Shown: positions 1 through 7,652 of the stretch, piece after piece
Layout: each line of letters starts with the position of its first letter
Position numbering within the stretch: position 1 is the stretch's first letter
DNA from: CADEED01 sp963839685
GTDB taxonomy: Bacteria; Pseudomonadota; Gammaproteobacteria; Steroidobacterales; Steroidobacteraceae
Assembly: GCA_963839685.1 (NCBI GenBank)
Contig: CAWIVS010000007.1
Location: forward strand, 1 to 64,000
Direction of reading: 5' to 3'
DNA length: 64,000 nucleotides
Position numbers and translations under genes: made by a program
Notes under the pieces: model-generated
Seen by the model: only the letters and a program-made list of their open reading frames with translations
Database searches by the model: none
What the model was told of the DNA's origin: nothing

Positions 1-318
1 CTGCGTCCGCAGCCAGAAGACGAAATCGTGCTCAAGCCGCGCCACTCGGCGTTCTTCGGCACGCCGCTGGTGGCGCTGCTCGATGATCGGCGGATCGACA
101 CCCTGGTGATCGTCGGTGTCTCGGCGGAGAGCTGTGTATGGATGACGGCCTGCGACGCACACACGCGCGGCTTCAGGCTCGTGATTCCGGCGGACACAAT
201 GGCCGGCGCGTCGTCGGCTGCGGTGCGCCGCACGCTGACCAGCTTGCGCGAAGTGCTGGGCGCGCGCGTGCCTTCACACGCGCGCGCCCTTCGTTTCGAC
301 CATCGACGGCTGCGCTGA
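1..318 (+). CDS. Isochorismatase-family cysteine hydrolase, C-terminal part (5' end outside window)
   Basis: The reading frame is open from base 1, so the gene begins upstream; about 105 residues remain. The segment matches the C-terminal half of the isochorismatase-like fold. It has an SAFFGTPL stretch after a K-P-R-H motif, a beta strand DTLVIVGVS, and the family's nucleophile region GVSAESCVWMTACDA, in which the Cys is the expected catalytic residue and is followed by the usual T-A-x-D-A. Members hydrolyse isochorismate, nicotinamide, N-carbamoylsarcosine or ureidoacrylate-type substrates in the cytoplasm. The substrate cannot be chosen here because the N-terminal catalytic Asp and Lys lie outside the window. 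It converges on the next gene with six bases between stops. Confidence 0.85.
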   Translation: MRPQPEDEIVLKPRHSAFFGTPLVALLDDRRIDTLVIVGVSAESCVWMTACDAHTRGFRLVIPADTMAGASSAAVRRTLTSLREVLGARVPSHARALRFDHRRLR

Positions 319-324
319 AGGCCG

Positions 325-594
325 TCAGCGAACGCGGCGCCTCGTGACGAGGTTGACGATCGCCAGCAGCACCACGGCGCCCAGGAACGACACCAGCAGG
401 CTCGGGACGCTGATTTCGCCCGAGTTGATCGATGGTGCACCGACCATCGGACCAACGAGCCAGCCACCGAGCATGGCGCCGATGATGCCCACCACAATAT
501 TCAGAAAAATGCCCTGGCTCGCATCGCGCTTCATCACAATGCTCGCGAGCCAGCCGACGACACCGCCGATGATCAACCACAAGATAATTCCCAT
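325..594 (-). CDS. GlsB/YeaQ/YmgE-family stress-response membrane protein
   Basis: This 89-residue protein has three hydrophobic segments (residues about 1-20, 28-50 and 62-82) with the glycine-rich pattern typical of transglycosylase-associated/YeaQ proteins (GGVVGWLAS, NIVVGIIGAMLGGWL) and ends in a basic tail. The family lies in the inner membrane and is induced by envelope, acid or osmotic stress in enterobacteria; the biochemical role is unknown. The ATG at 594 was preferred over the GTG three bases upstream because an AAGGAG ribosome-binding site ends six bases before it. It is followed by the BON-domain gene on the same strand and is probably part of a general-stress cluster. Confidence 0.85.
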   Translation of the reverse strand: MGIILWLIIGGVVGWLASIVMKRDASQGIFLNIVVGIIGAMLGGWLVGPMVGAPSINSGEISVPSLLVSFLGAVVLLAIVNLVTRRRVR

Positions 595-657
595 CACGCT
601 CTCCTTAGGTTTATGGGCTGGCCGGTGCGGACCGCGACGGCCCGCACCGGCCGGCGC

Positions 658-1662
658 TCAGTGCTGCTTTGTCTTCGTCGTGCTGTCGTCATTACCCGTA
701 GTCGACTTGCCGGAACCGGTGGTCGATCGGCCCGAGCTTTCGGTGCCGCTCTGCCCCTGACCTTGACGTTGGACCCGCAGGTTGTTCTGCACATCCTGCA
801 TGCCGAACTGATCGGCAATGTCCTCGATGGCGTTCTTGGTCTGCCGGCTATCTACCGTGCCCTCGAGCGTGATCTTGCCGCCCGTCACGGTGATGGTGAC
901 TTCACTCGGGTCGATTTCCGGGTCCTCGCTCAGGCGCTCACACAGCAACTCCTTGATGCGCTCATCGCTGCGCTGGTAGCCCTTAGGCCCCTTGCCGCGA
1001 TGCTGGCCCATGCCTCCCGTGCCACCCATGCCGCGGCCACCGTAGCCCGATTCTGACGAAGGCCCGGCGTACTCGCCGCGCGAGGTGTACTGCTGGCCTT
1101 CGCCGTACGGCTCATTCCAGCCTCCACGCTCGGTACCGAAGGTGCCTTGCGAGTAGCGGCCGCCGCGTGAACCGCCAGGTTCGCCGTACTCACTACTGCC
1201 GTAGCGGCTCGTCCCGGAGCTGCCAAAGTCGCGTCCGTATTGCTGTCCGCGTTCGGAGCCGTAACTCGGCTGACCGTAGTTGCCCTGGCCGTAACCACCC
1301 TGGCCGTATCCGGTCTGACCATAGTTGCCCTGGCCGCTGTAACCTGAACGGCCGCCCGAATAGTCTCCCTGGCCGAAGTTCCCGTAGCCTGCGTACCGGC
1401 CGGTCGAACCACTCTGTCCTCCGGTATCGCGCGACCGGCCGGACTGCGAGCGACCCTGGTCGTAGCTGCCGGCACGTACCGAGCTTTCGCCTTCGTCGGA
1501 GCCGGTGTAGGAACCGTAACCATAGTCACGATCTTCGGAGCTGCCGGAGTAGCGCCCCTCATCGTCATCGCGCGAGCGGTAGCTTTTCCTGCGCGCGTCA
1601 TCCTCGTCGCGCCAGTCCTGGCGCTGTCGTCCCGATTGATAGTTCTGATAGCGATCTGCCAT
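658..1662 (-). CDS. BON-domain protein with long Gly/Tyr/Gln/Ser-rich disordered N-terminal region
   Basis: Residues 1-70 are charged (many D, R, S). Residues about 70-215 are of very low complexity, with repeats such as GYGQGGYGQGNYGQ and many Y-G/S-Y-G steps. Residues about 225-300 form a BON domain (ERIKELLCERL, then ITVTGGKITLEGTV and a helix over NAIEDIAD), the lipid- or surface-binding module of OsmY. The tail is Ser/Thr/Gly-rich. No signal peptide is visible, so it is probably cytoplasmic, unlike OsmY. The composition is that of a prion-like, intrinsically disordered region. GAGGAGA lies just upstream of the ATG. BON proteins with such extensions are often annotated as stress proteins; the function here is unknown. 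Confidence 0.85.
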   Translation of the reverse strand: MADRYQNYQSGRQRQDWRDEDDARRKSYRSRDDDEGRYSGSSEDRDYGYGSYTGSDEGESSVRAGSYDQGRSQSGRSRDTGGQSGSTGRYAGYGNFGQGDYSGGRSGYSGQGNYGQTGYGQGGYGQGNYGQPSYGSERGQQYGRDFGSSGTSRYGSSEYGEPGGSRGGRYSQGTFGTERGGWNEPYGEGQQYTSRGEYAGPSSESGYGGRGMGGTGGMGQHRGKGPKGYQRSDERIKELLCERLSEDPEIDPSEVTITVTGGKITLEGTVDSRQTKNAIEDIADQFGMQDVQNNLRVQRQGQGQSGTESSGRSTTGSGKSTTGNDDSTTKTKQH

Positions 1663-2005
1663 TTCTGTCTCCTCGTTCTCCAGTAGTGGATTGGAAGGAA
1701 CTGGACCTAACGAGGAGCAAACGTCGTGCCATGACTCTCGCGGTGTGTTTGTTGGCTGTGCAGGGCCACAGCGCGTCCGGGGACGAAGCGCGCGAGCTTT
1801 GCGCCGAAATCGTTACACGTTATGCGGCACAAATTTCAGAGCCGCCAATCTCTTAATCAGAAATATCCGCCGCCAGATCGCGCAGCGACGGCGCGCATTT
1901 TCCTGCTCGAGGCTCGCGCAGGGATTGTTGTCAGACGTGACCTGCATTGGCGACGCCGGAACGGAACTTGCTTGACTAACAGCTCCACGAGGAAAGGAGA
2001 CCAAG
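1663..2005. other. 343-base divergent intergenic region
   Basis: The region lies between the divergent BON and Arg/Asp/Gly-rich genes and must carry both promoters. The only patterns noticed are a GGAAC at 1697-1701 and a direct double GGAACGGAAC at 1958-1967, which resemble ECF-type -35 elements; no matching -10 could be fixed. Short open frames across it have no recognisable product and no good ribosome-binding site. Confidence 0.35.
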
Positions 2006-2734
2006 ATGCCTGGACAATACGATCGCAATCGGGATGCGGAAGGACGATTCACAGGTGGGCGTGGCGGCCGGGAGCGGGACGAATACGATGATCGCGGCCG
2101 CGACGACCGCGGTCGGCGGTACGGCCGCGGTAACGATCGGCCCCGCGACCAGGAGGGCCGCTTCTCCGGCCAGGAGGAGCGCGGCAGCTATTACGGACAA
2201 CGCGGCTATGACGAGGACCGCTATCGTGAACCGGAACATGGCCGCGGCTCCGGTCGCGGTTACGAGGAACGTGACGACTACCAGCGCGGATACCAGGGGT
2301 ACGAGCGCGGCCGCGGAGACTATGAACGCTCCGGTCGAGACGACGACTATCGCGGCGCACATGAGCGGGACGAATACGGACGCTTCACCTCCGACGACGA
2401 CTACCGTAGTGACCGCGAACACCCGGATGACAACGACCGTGGCATGTGGAGTCGTGAGTCACGAGGGCGAGGTCGGTACGACGAGCCGCAACGAGGGCGC
2501 GGCGGCTCGCGCTACGACGAGGACAATGACAATGGTCGTGGCGGACGCGGCGGCTCACGCGGCGGCGGTCGCGAGCGCGATGACCAGGGCCGCTTCATGA
2601 GCCAGGACGACGATGACAACGGGCGTGGCGGACGCGGCGGCTCACGCGGTGGCGGCGATCATCGCGGCTGGTTCGGCGATTCGCAGGGCCATGCGGCTGC
2701 GGCCCGGCGCGGCTGGAGGCATCGCCAAGACTAG
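2006..2734 (+). CDS. Arg/Asp/Gly-rich disordered protein with RDxxGRF repeats and a WFGD C-terminal motif
   Basis: The 242-residue protein is almost wholly R, D, G, E, Y and S. Four copies of an R-D-x-x-G-R-F motif are spaced along it (near residues 9, 46, 121 and 193), each followed by S/T/M. Two nearly identical RGG blocks (NGRGGRGGSRGGG) are encoded by a tandem DNA duplication at about 2519-2569 and 2606-2656. The C-terminus, HRGWFGDSQGHAAAARRGW, is a conserved-looking motif also seen at the ends of KGG/stress-type small proteins of soil bacteria. There is no signal peptide or membrane segment. AAAGGAG precedes the ATG. The function is unknown; RNA or DNA binding and stress-linked condensation are inferences from composition and from the neighbouring BON and GlsB-like genes. 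Confidence 0.75.
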   Translation: MPGQYDRNRDAEGRFTGGRGGRERDEYDDRGRDDRGRRYGRGNDRPRDQEGRFSGQEERGSYYGQRGYDEDRYREPEHGRGSGRGYEERDDYQRGYQGYERGRGDYERSGRDDDYRGAHERDEYGRFTSDDDYRSDREHPDDNDRGMWSRESRGRGRYDEPQRGRGGSRYDEDNDNGRGGRGGSRGGGRERDDQGRFMSQDDDDNGRGGRGGSRGGGDHRGWFGDSQGHAAAARRGWRHRQD

Positions 2735-2907
2735 TTAGCTCGTGTTGATGGAGGGGGAACGCTTTCGGTCGCCGTCACTGCCTGCCGGCGGCCGGAAGCG
2801 TCTTGGCCCCCAGGGCCCAACACTGATGAAGGGCGAGACTTCCGCCTCTCGATGGCGCATAGTGGCGCGCCAAGAAAAAAAAGCGACCTTACTTCCCCTG
2901 GAGCGCC

Positions 2908-3309
2908 ATGTACCTTCAAATCCTCAAGTCCGGTGCCGTGGCACTGGCTGCCGTGTTACTCGTCACCGGCACGGCGACCGCCACCGATGCGCCCGCGGCA
3001 AACAGTAAATGGCGCGTGGATTTCAACGGCAAGGCCGCCAGCGACGGCGAGATGCAGTTTCGCGTCACTCCGCGCGAAGGCGATCCCATCCTGGTTACCG
3101 CGAAAATCCACCAGGGGCGCGCCCAGATATACATTGCGCAGGACGTGCGTGACACCTTCAAAGCCCAGCTGCCGAAAGAACGCTTTCGCGCTGAAATCGT
3201 CGCGCAGGAAAGAGTGATCGTGAAGGCGCACTCCGGCGAGCAGGACTTCCTCCTCGAACTGGTGCAGTCCAGCGTGGCCGGCACGCACATCCACATCTCG
3301 CCGGGCTGA
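2908..3309 (+). CDS. Small secreted protein of unknown function
   Basis: The 133-residue product starts with a clear signal peptide (residues 1 to about 25: short basic start, hydrophobic AVALAAVLLVTG, cut near TATA-TD). The mature part is a small, probably all-beta domain (KWRVDFNG, EMQFRVTP, ILVTAKIHQGRAQIYIAQD, ERVIVKAHSGEQDFLLEL) with no cysteines and no motif I recognise. It probably resides in the periplasm. The gene stands alone after the Arg/Asp/Gly-rich gene and converges on the next secreted protein. Confidence 0.7.
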   Translation: MYLQILKSGAVALAAVLLVTGTATATDAPAANSKWRVDFNGKAASDGEMQFRVTPREGDPILVTAKIHQGRAQIYIAQDVRDTFKAQLPKERFRAEIVAQERVIVKAHSGEQDFLLELVQSSVAGTHIHISPG

Positions 3310-3314
3310 TCTCG

Positions 3315-4235
3315 CTACTGCAGCGCGAATTGCCACTTCACGATCAGCGTTCCACCCTCGCCCCCGGCTCCATCAAGCTTGAAGGACTGCGTGCCGGATG
3401 CCGAACGCAGATCGCCGGGAATCACCGCCGTGATCGACTTCTGTTGACCGAACATGGCGGGCAGGATGCCGGGGGACGTGCCGCTCTTCTCGTCCGGAAA
3501 GTCTGAGGTGACCTGTCGCGAGTAGGTGAGCGCGCTCAGCGGGATTGGCAGCTTGATGAGAACGTCCTTCTTCTGGCTGTCGACCTCGAGCATCGCCGCG
3601 GAGGTGTCCTTGGCGCCCGGCGGCGGAGGAACATCGCCACCACCCTTGCGCGTTTCTTCACGTGAACAGAGCTGCTTCGGCTTGCTCATGCACAGCGGAT
3701 CCGAAGTCTGCGAACGGTAGGTTTCATCGATGACATACGTGCCCTTCTGCGTCACCGGCTGCCAGAGCTGGTAGCGTGGCGCGCCAATCTGGCTCGCCGC
3801 GGCGGCATCTGCCTTCGCGGAGTTGATAGTCGCCATGTCCATGGTCTTGCTGTAATCCTGGATCGCCTTCTCGATGCAGGCCTCATCCTCGTCGCACTTC
3901 TCGGCGATCTTCATCATGTCGGCCATGGTCGGCGCCAACGTGGTATGCAGGTTCTTGACGTGGGCCTGCTTCCTGGCGAGATCGGCGGTTTGTTCGGCAT
4001 CCATGGGACGCAGAGTGGGCCCCGGCAAAGGCGGCTCCGCCCTCATGGGCACGACCAGGTTGATGGTGCGCACCACCCGCCATTCGGCGGGTTCGTATTT
4101 GTCGGCCTTCTTGCCGGCCGCCGAATACTCATACTGAACGCTCAGGGTGCCCTTGGCACCTTGAGCAGCCAGCAACTCGGCCTGCGCCGCGCCGCACACA
4201 GCCATTCCTGACAAAAAGACGATGAGAGTTTTCAT
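3315..4235 (-). CDS. Secreted protein of unknown function, 306 residues
   Basis: There is a signal peptide of about 19 residues ending at GAAQA-EL. The mature protein has a beta-rich start (GTLSVQYEYSAAG, EWRVVRTINLVV), a helical, acidic middle with four cysteines near residues 114-190 (EKCDEDEACIEK, DPLCMSKPKQLCSRE) that could form two disulfides, and a beta-rich end (GTLIVKWQFALQ). No family is recognised. It lies 66 bases downstream of the kinase-TPR gene on the same strand and may share its transcript, which would make it a candidate output or partner of that signalling pair. Confidence 0.65.
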   Translation of the reverse strand: MKTLIVFLSGMAVCGAAQAELLAAQGAKGTLSVQYEYSAAGKKADKYEPAEWRVVRTINLVVPMRAEPPLPGPTLRPMDAEQTADLARKQAHVKNLHTTLAPTMADMMKIAEKCDEDEACIEKAIQDYSKTMDMATINSAKADAAAASQIGAPRYQLWQPVTQKGTYVIDETYRSQTSDPLCMSKPKQLCSREETRKGGGDVPPPPGAKDTSAAMLEVDSQKKDVLIKLPIPLSALTYSRQVTSDFPDEKSGTSPGILPAMFGQQKSITAVIPGDLRSASGTQSFKLDGAGGEGGTLIVKWQFALQ

Positions 4236-4301
4236 GGTTCCTCCGCATCAGGTAGATGCGGAATTCGGAACAAAACCGGCTCAAGGTTTTTTCAGTCGGC
4301 C

Positions 4302-6854
4302 CTATGGCTGCTGGAGACTGGCAAGCGTGGCCTCGGCGCGAGCCAGCGAGGCCACCCCATCATTGACCACGATCATGTCGATGGCCTGGAGCGTGGCGCT
4401 GGCGGTCACTTTCTTCAGCGAGGTGACGCCGTGTTGCAGGTAGTCGCGCGCCTTTATCCAAATATCGAGTTGCACGGTACGACTCTCGCGGGACTTCGCT
4501 GCCAGGTGCGCATAGAGTTCGCCCAGGCGCACGGCGTTGTGCCCGAGCGCATATTCGGTGCGCAGCGAGCCGTCGCGCGCCAGCAGCGCCTCGAGGACCT
4601 TCCCGCACTTGAGAAAGAGCATCCGCGCCTCCTCCACTTTTCCAAGCTTGAACAAGGTCTGCGCGAGCTTGGTTTCGAACAATGCCAATGTGTACTGCGC
4701 GTGGGCATCGTCTGAGTCTTGCGCAGCATCCAGTGCCGTAGCCGTTCCCAACTGGTAGAGCTCCAGCGCTTCGGCGTACTGACCAAGCGCATGGCGATAG
4801 TTGCCGATGTTGAAGCGCCCCGCTGCCTGGCGTAGTTGGTACTCACGTTCATTGGGCTTGAACGTGAGCAACATTTCGTCAGCCCACAGCGACTTCCCGA
4901 GCAACGCCAGGGATCGGTCGTAATTTGCCGATAGCGACAGCCGCGGGTCATCGGTTAGCGCCGCGACGTTGTATGCCCGACTCAACGCGACGAATGCGCG
5001 TTCATCCTCCGGGTGCGCATGCCAGTACGCTTCGACAACCGCGATCGACTTGTCGAGGGAGGCGATGGACTCGAGCGAAAGTCCCATGAAGCCCAGGATT
5101 TGCGCCTGCACCGTGTATGCGGCTCGCAGCCGGTGCATGCGCTGTGCCTCGTCGGAAATCGAGGGCGCGAAGTTCTCGGTGAGCGCGACACCCCGATCCG
5201 CCGCCTCGCGTGCGAATTTTGGACCGCGAGCCACCATCAACAGCGACGCCTGCTCTGTGTACGCGCCAGCGAGCGACAGGCCCGCTCGATGATTCGCCGG
5301 GTCAGCCTCCATCAGTGGCGTGAGGAGGGCAATGGCGCGTTCATAGCTGCGCAGCGCGCCCCGGTAATCTCCCTTGTTGGACGCAGTCGCGTCATTTCCC
5401 AGGATCGCGGCTACCTTGATGTACGCCGTGGCAAGTTCTTCCTGCAGCAGCGGGTCTGCGCCCGACTCCTTATATAAGGCATCGAGATACTCCAGGGAGG
5501 TCTTCACCATCAATTCGCGGGTCTTGATCGACCCCGAATCGCGCGCCATTTCGTCGTGAAGCTGCAGCAGCATGGTGTTCGCGAGCTTGCGGACGCTGTC
5601 GAAATGCTGTTGCGCGACCACGCGCTCGCGCTCCGCGATGCGCGCCTCGCGCAGCGAGAACACCAGCGCACCGAACAACGCGCCGGCCACCAGAATACCC
5701 GCGGCGATTTCTACCTTGCGCCGGCGCACGAATTTGCCCGCCCGGTATCGCAGCGAGTTGCCGCGCGCCTTTACCGGCATGCCGGTGAGGTAACTGCGCA
5801 GATCGTTGGCAAACTGCTCCACGCTGGCGTAACGCAGCGCCGGTTCCTTGCGCAGCGCCATCAACAGGATGTTGTCGAGATCGACGTCTAGCTTGTGATC
5901 GACCTGGCTGGGCCGCGTCGGCATGGCGTCACTCAGGATTTCCGCCATGCGCGCCGCGTCGGTGGCACCTTCGCGGTACGGGCTCTTGCCCGTCAGCAGC
6001 CGATAGAGCACTACGCCCAGTGAGTACACGTCGCTGACGGTGGTTACCTGCGCCCCGCTCACCTGCTCCGGGCTCGCGTATTCGAGCGTCATGGCCCGCA
6101 GCGTCGTGGCCGTCGCGGGTGCCTTGGCCTCGTCGATACTGAAGTCAGGCTCGAGCAACTTCGCAATGCCGAAGTCGAGCAGCTTCACCGAGCCGTCTGC
6201 GGTCACCAGGATGTTGTTGGGCTTGAGATCGCGATGCACGATCAGGTGTTGATGCGCGTAACTCACTGCCGCGCACACTTGCAGGAAGATCTGTACACGG
6301 TCGCGCACCGCGAGATTTCGAACATCGCAGTAGCCATCGATGGGCTCGCCGGTAACTAGTTCCATCACCACATAGGGCGCACCCACCTCTGACGTGCCGC
6401 CATCGAGCAACCGCGCGATGTTGCGATGGTCGAGTCCGGCGAGGATCTGCCGCTCGGTTCTGAAGCGCTGCTCGGTCAGACTGGTGCGCACGTCGGCGCG
6501 CATGAGCTTGATGGCGACCTCGGCGCGATATTGATCGTCATCGCGCACCGCCTTGAATACATCACCCATGCCGCCGGTGCCCAGCACACCAACGATCCGG
6601 TACGCACCAATGCGTTCACCAATACGGCTGCGCGTGGCACTGGAGGCGGCAAACGCATGGGAGCGGAAGTCGGGAGATACCTTGTCGGGAAACCCGCCCG
6701 GCTTTTCATGCGAGTCGAGCAACGATTGCACTTCGGTGAACAGCCGCGTGTTATCGCCGGCTGCGAGCATGAGAAACGCCGTCCTGTCGTCGGGCGGCAA
6801 CTCCAGCGCCGCCGAGAACAGCGCCTTCACCTCGTCACGACTCAGGTTCGTCAC
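4302..6854 (-). CDS. Transmembrane serine/threonine protein kinase with C-terminal TPR-like region
   Basis: The 850-residue product has a Hanks-type kinase domain at about 84-375: glycine loop GTGGMG (92-97), catalytic Lys116 in VAIKLM, HRDLKPNN (207-214), DFG (227-229) and YASPEQV in the activation segment. All catalytic residues are present. A basic stretch precedes one membrane helix near residues 395-420; the remaining 430 residues are helical repeats of TPR type and would be outside the membrane. The GTG start at 6854 overlaps the stop of the sigma-factor gene by four bases (GTGA), so the two are translationally coupled; the longer in-frame extension reads back over the sigma gene and was rejected. 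Sigma/kinase pairs of this kind are known in Xanthomonadales and Planctomycetes relatives. Confidence 0.9.
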   Translation of the reverse strand: MTNLSRDEVKALFSAALELPPDDRTAFLMLAAGDNTRLFTEVQSLLDSHEKPGGFPDKVSPDFRSHAFAASSATRSRIGERIGAYRIVGVLGTGGMGDVFKAVRDDDQYRAEVAIKLMRADVRTSLTEQRFRTERQILAGLDHRNIARLLDGGTSEVGAPYVVMELVTGEPIDGYCDVRNLAVRDRVQIFLQVCAAVSYAHQHLIVHRDLKPNNILVTADGSVKLLDFGIAKLLEPDFSIDEAKAPATATTLRAMTLEYASPEQVSGAQVTTVSDVYSLGVVLYRLLTGKSPYREGATDAARMAEILSDAMPTRPSQVDHKLDVDLDNILLMALRKEPALRYASVEQFANDLRSYLTGMPVKARGNSLRYRAGKFVRRRKVEIAAGILVAGALFGALVFSLREARIAERERVVAQQHFDSVRKLANTMLLQLHDEMARDSGSIKTRELMVKTSLEYLDALYKESGADPLLQEELATAYIKVAAILGNDATASNKGDYRGALRSYERAIALLTPLMEADPANHRAGLSLAGAYTEQASLLMVARGPKFAREAADRGVALTENFAPSISDEAQRMHRLRAAYTVQAQILGFMGLSLESIASLDKSIAVVEAYWHAHPEDERAFVALSRAYNVAALTDDPRLSLSANYDRSLALLGKSLWADEMLLTFKPNEREYQLRQAAGRFNIGNYRHALGQYAEALELYQLGTATALDAAQDSDDAHAQYTLALFETKLAQTLFKLGKVEEARMLFLKCGKVLEALLARDGSLRTEYALGHNAVRLGELYAHLAAKSRESRTVQLDIWIKARDYLQHGVTSLKKVTASATLQAIDMIVVNDGVASLARAEATLASLQQP

Positions 6855-7528
6855 GGCGTGGCGCCTGCTTCGTACGCCGCGAGCTCGCGGCGCAACCAGG
6901 CACGCGCCATCGCCCATTCGCGCTTGACGCTGGCGAGCGAGATGCCGGCGGCCAGCGCGGTTTCCTCGAGCGTCAGGCCGCCGAAGTAGCGCAATTCGAC
7001 AATGCGACTCTGCGGTTCGTCGACGTGCTGAAGTTTGGTGAGCGCGGTGTCGATGGCCAGCACGTCCACGCTCTCGTCATGGAAGGCATCCAGTGCCTGA
7101 AGCTGATCGACTTCGTCGGCGGCCCAGGTGTCGTGAATGCTCACGCGTTTCGCGCCATCGCCGCGTCGCTGCGCGCCGCGCTGTCTCGCGTAATCCACCA
7201 GCACGCGCCGCATGATCTGCGCGGCCAATGCCAGGAATTGCTCGCGCCTCTGCCATCCGAAGGCGCGTTCTCCGGCGAGCCGTATGAAGGCCTCGTTCAC
7301 GAGTGCCGTGGCTTGCAGCGTATGACCGCCGCGTTCACCGGCAATCTGCCGTCCCGCCATGCGCCGGATGTCGTCGTAGACCAGCGGCCAGAGCGCATCG
7401 ATTGCCGTGGCGTCGCCATCGGACCAGCGCTGCAGAAGACGCGTGACTTCGCCGGGGGACTGCTTGTCGTTCTTGTTGTCCAAGTCCACGCAGCATTGTC
7501 GCGCGAGCCCCATCCGCGTCAATGACAT
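6851..7528 (-). CDS. ECF-family RNA polymerase sigma factor (TIGR02999-like)
   Basis: The 225-residue protein has the sigma region 2 core (YDDIRRMAGRQ, TLQATALVNEAFIRL, FLALAAQIMRRVLVDYAR) and region 4 (RIVELRYFGGLTLEETALAAGISLASVKREWAMARAWLR) of the ECF subgroup usually encoded beside Ser/Thr kinases. It directs RNA polymerase to a target promoter set and is presumably controlled by the coupled kinase, since no anti-sigma gene is present. The start is uncertain: the ATG at 7528 lacks a clear ribosome-binding site and lies within a palindrome, and an internal ATG (7513) or GTG (7489) would give a better family length. Confidence 0.88.
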   Translation of the reverse strand: MSLTRMGLARQCCVDLDNKNDKQSPGEVTRLLQRWSDGDATAIDALWPLVYDDIRRMAGRQIAGERGGHTLQATALVNEAFIRLAGERAFGWQRREQFLALAAQIMRRVLVDYARQRGAQRRGDGAKRVSIHDTWAADEVDQLQALDAFHDESVDVLAIDTALTKLQHVDEPQSRIVELRYFGGLTLEETALAAGISLASVKREWAMARAWLRRELAAYEAGATP

Positions 7529-7544
7529 AAGTCGCTCATGTCAT
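7522..7544. promoter_or_regulatory. Palindrome ATGACAT-N9-ATGTCAT between sigma factor and Ig lipoprotein genes
   Basis: Perfect 7-base arms are separated by nine bases, at the upstream end of the sigma gene and within the 124-base space before the divergent lipoprotein. It could be an operator for either gene. It overlaps the first possible sigma start codon, which favours a downstream start. Related TGTCATG/CATGACA palindromes occur at 27539 and 38573. Confidence 0.4.
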
Positions 7545-7652
7545 GAAATGGGCGTTGAGTCACACGCTGTCCCCGGAAAGCTTGAGCCGGTTTGCCGGTT
7601 TCTTACGCATTGACCCGCTGACCGGCGTGTTTGCCGGCCAAAAGGGTGGGTC

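Noticed and set aside
1060..1430. Short direct repeats in the BON gene considered as a CRISPR array
   Set aside because: Repeats are in-frame GYGQ-type codons with no constant spacer length and no cas genes.
1691..2091. Overlapping small frames between the BON and R/D/G-rich genes
   Set aside because: No start signals or similarity; the region is better explained as a divergent promoter.
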